DNA of 64,000 nt. It comes from Streptomyces bicolor. Its GTDB lineage: Bacteria; Actinomycetota; Actinomycetes; Streptomycetales; Streptomycetaceae. Location of the stretch: contig NZ_JOFS01000019.1 of the NCBI RefSeq assembly GCF_000719285.1, positions 62,001 through 126,000 of the forward strand, given 5' to 3'. Position numbers and translations under genes: made by a program. The notes beneath the pieces are model-generated. The model did no database searches. It worked only from the letters and a program-made list of their open reading frames with translations, and was not told the DNA's origin. Below, one piece after another: positions 59,142-64,000 of this stretch (positions within the stretch are counted from its first letter, which is position 1; each line of letters begins with the position of its first letter).

Positions 59142-60620
59142 GTGAGCATTTCCGAGCCCTTGGACGATCCGTGGGCCGACAGCGGTCCCAGCGATCGTCT
59201 GCCCGCCTCCCGCCGACGCGGTGACGGTGGCCGAGCACGCGACGAGCAGCATGACCGTGGCCGGGACAACGGCGAGTGGGAAGGCGGCGGCTCGGCCTTC
59301 GAGCGGGTACCGCCGCAGGATCTTGATGCCGAGCAGTCCGTCCTCGGCGGAATGCTCCTGTCCAAGGACGCCATCGCCGACGTGGTCGAGGTCCTCAAGG
59401 GCCACGATTTCTACAAGCCCGCGCACGAGACGATCTTCCAGGCGATCCTCGACGTCTACGCCAAGGGCGAGCCGGCCGACCCCATCACCATCGCCGCCGA
59501 GCTCACCAAACGCGGAGAGATCAACAAGGTCGGCGGCGCCTCGTATCTCCACACCCTGGTCCAGACGGTGCCGACGGCGGCGAATGCCGAGTACTACGCG
59601 GAGATCGTCCATGAGCGCGCCGTGCTGCGCCGCCTGGTCGAGGCCGGCACCCGCATCACGCAGATGGGATACGCGGCCGACGACGACGTCGACGAGATCG
59701 TCAACCGCGCCCAGGCCGAGATCTATGCGGTCACTGAGCAGCGCACCAGCGAGGACTATCTGCCGCTCGGCGACATCATGGAGGGCGCGCTCGACGAGAT
59801 CGAGGCCATCGGCTCCCGCAGTGGCGAGATGACCGGTGTGCCCACGGGGTTCACCGACCTCGACTCGCTCACCAACGGCCTGCACCCGGGCCAGATGATC
59901 GTCATCGCGGCACGTCCGGCCATGGGTAAGTCCACGCTCGCGCTGGACTTCGCCCGGGCGGCGTCGATCAAGCACAACCTGGCGAGCGTCATCTTCTCCC
60001 TCGAAATGGGACGCAACGAGATCGCGATGCGTCTGCTGTCGGCCGAGGCCCGTGTGGCCCTGCATCACATGCGCTCCGGCACCATGACGGACGAGGACTG
60101 GACACGCCTGGCGCGCCGGATGCCGGAGGTGTCGGCGGCTCCGCTCTACATCGACGACTCACCGAACCTGTCGATGATGGAGATCCGCGCGAAGTGCCGT
60201 CGGCTGAAGCAGCGCAACGACATCAAGCTCGTGATCATCGACTATCTCCAGCTGATGCAGTCCGGTGGTTCAAAACGATCCGAGAGCCGTCAGCAGGAGG
60301 TCTCGGACATGTCCCGTAACCTCAAGCTCCTGGCCAAGGAGCTGGAGGTCCCGGTGATCGCGCTCTCGCAGCTCAACCGTGGACCCGAGCAGCGCACCGA
60401 CAAGAAACCGATGGTGTCCGACCTGCGTGAGTCCGGCTCCATCGAGCAGGACGCCGACATGGTGATCCTGCTGCATCGCGAGGACGCCTACGAGAAGGAG
60501 TCGCCCCGCGCGGGCGAGGCGGACATCATCGTGGGCAAGCACCGTAACGGTCCGACGGCGACGATCACGGTCGCCTTCCAGGGCCACTACTCGCGGTTCG
60601 TGGACATGGCGCAGACCTGA
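59142..60620 (+). CDS. dnaB: Replicative DNA helicase DnaB
   Basis: GTG at 59142 follows GGAGGAGG. The 492-aa product has the N-terminal domain (PPQDLDAEQSVLGGML), a linker, and the RecA-like motor. Walker A is ARPAMGKSTLALD, Walker B is VIIDYLQLM, and the arginine-finger region is HRNGPTATITVAFQGHYSRF. No intein interrupts it, unlike some actinobacterial copies. It unwinds DNA at the fork; DciA, encoded in the window, is its probable loading partner. Confidence 0.97.
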   Translation: MSISEPLDDPWADSGPSDRLPASRRRGDGGRARDEQHDRGRDNGEWEGGGSAFERVPPQDLDAEQSVLGGMLLSKDAIADVVEVLKGHDFYKPAHETIFQAILDVYAKGEPADPITIAAELTKRGEINKVGGASYLHTLVQTVPTAANAEYYAEIVHERAVLRRLVEAGTRITQMGYAADDDVDEIVNRAQAEIYAVTEQRTSEDYLPLGDIMEGALDEIEAIGSRSGEMTGVPTGFTDLDSLTNGLHPGQMIVIAARPAMGKSTLALDFARAASIKHNLASVIFSLEMGRNEIAMRLLSAEARVALHHMRSGTMTDEDWTRLARRMPEVSAAPLYIDDSPNLSMMEIRAKCRRLKQRNDIKLVIIDYLQLMQSGGSKRSESRQQEVSDMSRNLKLLAKELEVPVIALSQLNRGPEQRTDKKPMVSDLRESGSIEQDADMVILLHREDAYEKESPRAGEADIIVGKHRNGPTATITVAFQGHYSRFVDMAQT

Positions 60621-60658
60621 TACCAGCTCTGTCATACCTCGCGGTTGACTTCACAGTC

Positions 60659-60857
60659 TCAGGTCCGGGCCCAGTCTCGGTCGCTTGGCGTCGACTTGGT
60701 TCGCCAACGAGCCCGTACGACTCCGGCGCTGTCGGGCATAACCGCAGTACATAGAGGCATACGTTCCCCCGCATTTACAGACAGGAGCGCGGCAGCGCGG
60801 GCTCTGGATATCCGGGCGGTCAGTTCCGGGAACTCGTCCTCGTCGGCGACGGCACTA
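60659..60857 (-). pseudogene. Displaced C-terminal piece of the next gene
   Basis: In another frame from the gene upstream, this stretch continues with natural-looking protein: HSAVADEDEFPELTARISR, then ALLSVNAGE and TAVMPDSAGVVRARW, ending at a TGA at 60659-60661. A single missing base near 60855 would join it to the end of that gene's frame (VWHGDDGLI). I recall relatives that continue into an S1 RNA-binding domain; nothing like that remains here. A sequencing error is an alternative. Confidence 0.5.
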
Positions 60858-61620
60858 TGAGGCCGTCGTCGCCGTGCCACACGCCTTCGATGAGACCATC
60901 AGCGGGGAGGGCTCTCAGGACGGCATCGATGTCGGTGGACAGGGGTGGCCAGACAGCGAGATGGGCCCGGGGAGCCAGTCCGGCGCGAACCGGGTCGATG
61001 GTGTCGCTGGTGAGGCGGTGCCATCGTGAGGCGCCTTCCAGATACGTCTCTTCCAGGATTCCTGCATGGCCGGCGGCGACTGCCCTGCGCAGGTCTGCCC
61101 AGAAGCCGTCATCTCCGGGCCTCTGGATGTCTTGTTCTTCCTCCGCCTCGAAGGCGTACGGGGAGACGGCCAGGCGCTCTGGGAACAGCCCGAGCTCGCG
61201 GGTGCGGGCCACTGCTTCCTCGCAAGGTCGGCTGCTGCTGATGTAGAGGCACTGGTCCCACCCCACATGGACCGTGAACGTTTCCTCCGCCTCCAGCCGG
61301 CACCAGGCACCGCTGTCTCGCAGCATGACCCGCACCAACTCCAGCGCGATATCGAGCGGCACCTGTGCCCCGTCGTGGAAGCCGGCCTGGCCGGACGGGA
61401 AGAGCCCTTCCAGCCCGAAACCGTCTACGGGAGGCTCGACACCGAAGTGCGCGAGGGACGGAATCTGCGGTTCGCGTACGACGAGGTGATCGACGCCGGT
61501 GTCCGCGGCGAAGGCAGCGACCGCCTGAAGGTAGGCCGCCTCGACCTCGCCATGGTCGCTGACAGTGTCCTCGGGACCGGTGGAATGACCCTGTTCGCCG
61601 CTGTCAGCGGGGTCGTACAT
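60820..61620 (-). CDS. Uncharacterised protein, probably frameshifted at its C-terminus
   Basis: ATG at 61620 has only a weak ribosome site. The 266-aa frame has HFGVEPPVDGFGLEGLF, PLDIALELVRVMLRDSGAWCRLE and HVGWDQCLYISSSRPCEEAV. It ends in VPSPTRTSSRN, which looks like out-of-frame sequence. The natural continuation lies in the neighbouring frame down to 60659. The start is 42 bases from the divergent hydrolase gene. Function is unknown; an RNA-binding role is only a recollection of related sequences. The gene may be dead. Confidence 0.62.
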   Translation of the reverse strand: MYDPADSGEQGHSTGPEDTVSDHGEVEAAYLQAVAAFAADTGVDHLVVREPQIPSLAHFGVEPPVDGFGLEGLFPSGQAGFHDGAQVPLDIALELVRVMLRDSGAWCRLEAEETFTVHVGWDQCLYISSSRPCEEAVARTRELGLFPERLAVSPYAFEAEEEQDIQRPGDDGFWADLRRAVAAGHAGILEETYLEGASRWHRLTSDTIDPVRAGLAPRAHLAVWPPLSTDIDAVLRALPADGLIEGVWHGDDGLIVPSPTRTSSRN

Positions 61621-61662
61621 TCCGCACAGGCCCGACGCCACGGAAAGGTGGTGGACTGGGGC

Positions 61663-63054
61663 ATGACGATTTCCCAGGATGAGTTGCTCCCCGCCACGCG
61701 TCGGGCACTGCTGCACCGCATCGCCGTGGCCCAGGCCGAAGGGCGTGCCCCCTCGTTGGTCGCCGCGGTCGTACGGGACGGCAGAGCCGTGTGGCATGGC
61801 TCGCGCACCTCGATGGAGGGGCACGCGCCGGATGAGAATGTGCAGTACCGAATCGGTTCGATCACTAAGACCTTCACCGCCGTTCTCGTCCTGCGGCAGC
61901 GTGACGAGGGCCTGCTCGACCTCGGTGACCCGCTGGAGAAACATCTGCCGGGCACGGACGCGGGGGAGGCCACCGTTGCCGAACTGCTCGCACACACCAG
62001 TGGGTTGGCGGCCGAGTCGCCGGCGCCGTGGTGGGAACGGACCTCCGGATCACTGCGGCCCGAGCTCTCCGACGTTCTGGGTGAGCAGCCCTTCCTGCAT
62101 CCGTCCGGGCGCCGGTTCCACTACTCGAATCCCGGCTACACGCTGCTGGGTGCGCTGGTCGAGAAGCTGCGTGGGGCTCCATGGGAGGAGGTACTCCGGC
62201 GTGAAGTGATCGAACCCCTGGGCCTGAAGCGCACGAGTACGCGACCGCAGGCACCCCACGCGGGAGGCTGGGCCGTGCATCCTTGGGCCGATGTGATGCT
62301 TCCCGAGCCCATCGAAGATCTCGGACGGATGGCACCGGCTGGTCAACTGTGGTCCACCACCGACGACTTGGCACGGTTCGCCGTCCTCCTGGCCGGCGGC
62401 GACGACCGGGTGCTGAGCGCTGAGTCCGTGCGGGAGATGCGGACCCCTGCGGCGCCGCCCGAAGCCGCCGACGTGGTGGAGGGCGCGGCGTACGGCCTGG
62501 GGATGCAGATCCAGTACCGGGACGGACGGCTCCTCGTGGGGCATGGCGGGTCATTGCCGGGCTTCCTGGCGAGTCTGACCATCAGCGTGGAAGACGACGT
62601 CGCGGCCGTCGTGCTGGCCAACTGCACCTCCGGACCACTGGTCTCCCTCGTCGCCGCCGACCTCGTCCGTATCGTCGCCGAGGCCGAGCCGCGTATTCCC
62701 GAGTCGTGGCGGCCGATGCCTGAGGTCGATGCGGAGGTCCTGGAGTTGGCGGGCCAGTGGTACTGGGGAACACACCCCTTCGCCCTACGGCTGACCTCCG
62801 ACGGACTCGTCTCGCTGGAGCCGCTGTCCGGCAAGGGGCGCCGCTCGCGTTTCCGTCCCAACGGCGACGGCACATGGACGGGCCTGGAGGGCTACTACGC
62901 CAGCGAGCTCCTGAAGGCCGTACGGCGGCCGGACGGGGCGCTGGACCATCTGGACCTCGGGTCGTTCGTCTTCACGCGTCAGCCGTATGACGAGGGGGCC
63001 GCGGTACCGGGAGGTGTGGATCCCGACGGGTGGCGGGGCAGCAGCTCCTTCTGA
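61663..63054 (+). CDS. Serine hydrolase of the beta-lactamase/D-Ala-D-Ala carboxypeptidase (class C) family
   Basis: ATG at 61663 is chosen; GTG codons at 61648 and 61651 are alternatives. The open frame upstream is antisense to the neighbouring gene. The 463-aa product has the active serine in SITKTF (S-x-x-K), the YSN motif in HYSNPGYTLLG and HGG in GHGGSLPGF. A C-terminal beta-rich domain (about 350-463) follows. No signal peptide is seen, so it is probably an intracellular esterase or peptidase rather than a resistance enzyme. Confidence 0.88.
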   Translation: MTISQDELLPATRRALLHRIAVAQAEGRAPSLVAAVVRDGRAVWHGSRTSMEGHAPDENVQYRIGSITKTFTAVLVLRQRDEGLLDLGDPLEKHLPGTDAGEATVAELLAHTSGLAAESPAPWWERTSGSLRPELSDVLGEQPFLHPSGRRFHYSNPGYTLLGALVEKLRGAPWEEVLRREVIEPLGLKRTSTRPQAPHAGGWAVHPWADVMLPEPIEDLGRMAPAGQLWSTTDDLARFAVLLAGGDDRVLSAESVREMRTPAAPPEAADVVEGAAYGLGMQIQYRDGRLLVGHGGSLPGFLASLTISVEDDVAAVVLANCTSGPLVSLVAADLVRIVAEAEPRIPESWRPMPEVDAEVLELAGQWYWGTHPFALRLTSDGLVSLEPLSGKGRRSRFRPNGDGTWTGLEGYYASELLKAVRRPDGALDHLDLGSFVFTRQPYDEGAAVPGGVDPDGWRGSSSF

Positions 63055-63063
63055 GGGTCTGGC

Positions 63064-63097
63064 GAGTGCGCCTGTTTCACGTGAAACAGGCGCACTC
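63064..63097. terminator. 34-bp perfect palindrome: bidirectional terminator with parS at its centre
   Basis: GAGTGCGCC (63064-63072), an exact parS, and GGCGCACTC (63089-63097) form one loop-free 17-bp dyad, between convergent hydrolase and GNAT genes. Confidence 0.88.
63073..63088. other. parS: parS site, exact
   Basis: TGTTTCACGTGAAACA, the exact centre of the palindrome. Confidence 0.95.
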
Positions 63098-63103
63098 ACC
63101 GTT

Positions 63104-63556
63104 TCACAACTGGATCTTGAAGCCTACGTGTGAGGCCGTGAAACCGAGCCGCTCATAGAAGCGGTGGGCGTCCGTACGGCTCTTGTCGGAGGTCAGCTGC
63201 ACCAGCTGGCAGTTCTGCCGACGGGATTCCTCGATCGCCCACTCGATGAGCTGTGTGCCCAGGCCGCTGCCTCGCTCGTCGGCGTGGATGCGTACGGCTT
63301 CGATGATCGACCTGGTGGAGCCGCGCCGCGACAGCCCGGGAATGACCGTGAGCTGGAGTGTGCCGACGACACGGCTCTCGCGGACGGCGACGACCAGGTG
63401 CTGGTTCGGGTCACTGCTGAGCCGCTCCAGTGCGGCCATGTAGGGGCTCAGGTCGTCCGGTGACTCACGCTGGGCACCCAGTGGATCGTCCGCGAGCATC
63501 GCGACGATCGCGGGAATGTCATCGGCCACAGCGGGGCGTATCTCAAGATCTCCCAT
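63104..63556 (-). CDS. GNAT family N-acetyltransferase
   Basis: The 150-aa product is a single GNAT domain. The acetyl-CoA loop is in IHADERGSGLGTQLIEWAIEESRR, and the C-terminal motif is DAHRFYERLGFTASHVGFK. Acceptor unknown. It begins just inside the end of the disrupted marR frame. Confidence 0.92.
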   Translation of the reverse strand: MGDLEIRPAVADDIPAIVAMLADDPLGAQRESPDDLSPYMAALERLSSDPNQHLVVAVRESRVVGTLQLTVIPGLSRRGSTRSIIEAVRIHADERGSGLGTQLIEWAIEESRRQNCQLVQLTSDKSRTDAHRFYERLGFTASHVGFKIQL

Positions 63557-63817
63557 GCCCGCAGCCTATGCGGGAGCCGGGAGCCGGGAGCCGGGAGCCG
63601 GGAGCCGGGAGCGACTCGACGACCCGTACCAGCGGGGCCAGTTCGGGATTCTTCGCGGCTTCGTCGAGGGCCTCGCGCAACGCGGCCTCGTTGGTGGGGC
63701 GTGCCTCTTCGAGGAGTTCGAGGCGCGCTCGATGTGCGCCTCGATCCTCCTGTGCAGCAGGGAGAGGGCGCACCAGCCCTGGGTGACGGCGGTGAGCGCG
63801 GGGTCCGTGGCGGTCAT
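63543..63817 (-). pseudogene. MarR-family regulator with internal deletion
   Basis: The start ATG (63817) begins TATDPALTAVTQGWCALSLL, HRRIEAHIERA, the first helix of a MarR protein. Near 63725 the frame changes. The other frame then gives ELLEEARPTNEAALREALDEAAKNPELAPLVR, a MarR C-terminal helix. The roughly 75-residue winged-helix core between them is missing. It should not bind DNA. It faces an exporter gene, the usual MarR target. Confidence 0.7.
63571..63612. repeat. Six perfect CGGGAGC heptamers
   Basis: Six uninterrupted 7-bp units at the end of the marR remnant and just upstream of the GNAT start (63556). Each unit gained or lost shifts the remnant's reading frame and moves its stop relative to the GNAT start. 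Confidence 0.95.
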
Positions 63818-63876
63818 GGCGCCGGTGTCCTCCGTCCCGGTGTGGTCAAGGTAGAGCAGAACTGCAATTGCCTGCG

Positions 63877-63901
63877 CTTGCAAATATGCCGCGTACGCAA
63901 G
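63877..63901. promoter_or_regulatory. Possible MarR operator in the divergent promoter region
   Basis: CTTGC (63877-63881) and GCAAG (63897-63901) form inverted arms, with GCGTACGC (63891-63898) inside. This resembles TTGC...GCAA operators of MarR regulators. It lies 57 bases before the exporter start. Confidence 0.35.
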
Positions 63902-63957
63902 TATTGTCTCCAAGCGTAAAGCGCTCCTGCAATCTCTTGGGAAGGTGTACCCCTTCA

Positions 63958-64000
63958 TGCCTCTCGCGCTTTTGGCCCTCGCGATCGGGGCCTTCGGAAT
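63958..64000 (+). CDS. Start of a membrane transporter, probably MFS (cut by window end)
   Basis: ATG at 63958 follows GGGAAGG. Only 14 residues are visible (MPLALLALAIGAFG), the beginning of a hydrophobic helix typical of MFS exporters. The divergent MarR remnant supports an exporter. Confidence 0.6.

Noticed and set aside
61066..61662. N-terminal extension of the serine hydrolase by 199 codons
   Set aside because: This stretch is antisense to the divergent gene at 60820-61620, and the hydrolase domain begins after ATG 61663.
63106..63113. A further parS near GTTTCACA at 63100
   Set aside because: Only half the palindrome is present; the sequence is the end of the GNAT gene.

Overview
This window is the replication-origin region of a high-GC actinomycete, almost certainly a Streptomyces. 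Several things point there: very high G+C at third codon positions, many GTG starts, the order gyrA-gyrB-dciA-recF-gnd-dnaN-oriC-dnaA-rpmH-rnpA-yidD-yidC-jag-rsmG-parA-parB, an 882-bp gene-free oriC packed with DnaA boxes between dnaN and dnaA, and Streptomyces-type cell-wall and division genes (crgA, femX, a DUF6049 protein, a separate pseudokinase next to murJ). I know this order from S. coelicolor (roughly SCO3854-SCO3915); I have not aligned the two.

Layout. 1-4.2 kb holds a cut DUF881 gene, crgA, a rhomboid protease, a cyclophilin and a DUF5324 gene. 4.2-11.8 kb has tRNA-Ala, an XRE-type regulator, a Ser/Thr kinase, a secreted anchored protein, an IS5-family insertion, a 42-aa DLW-39 protein, an ATPase and tRNA-Ile. 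12-25 kb is the replication core, transcribed away from oriC on the minus strand. 25-31 kb is the rightward arm (rpmH to parB), ending in the chromosome-partition operon. 31-33.5 kb carries a GNAT gene and trxBA behind a textbook SigR promoter. 33.6-41.9 kb is an envelope block on the minus strand (DUF6049, MurJ, pseudokinase, SigM, anti-sigma). 42-50.6 kb has cca, an LppU-like protein, an MFS protein, a PadR-inositol-phosphate synthase operon with a clear operator, and a bifunctional class A PBP. 50.8-55.2 kb has a GT87 membrane glycosyltransferase, an alanine-racemase-like enzyme, FemX and a small membrane protein. 55.5-60.6 kb is rpsF-ssb-rpsR-rplI, a MATE exporter and dnaB. 60.6-64 kb is decaying or accessory: a frameshifted gene, a beta-lactamase-like hydrolase, a GNAT and a deleted marR next to an exporter that runs off the end.

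The region works as a unit: DnaA, DnaN, DciA, DnaB, SSB, RecF and gyrase act on or near oriC. ParA and ParB act on parS sites, of which 13 can be seen (four exact, eight with one mismatch, one with two). The non-coding parS sites are mostly at 3' ends of genes, in or just after transcription terminators and usually between convergent genes; two form the exact centre of a terminator palindrome. Three more parS sequences lie inside parA, parB and the anti-sigma gene, always in the frame that reads V-S-R/H-E-T. DnaA-box groups outside oriC lie next to crgA and upstream of dnaB.
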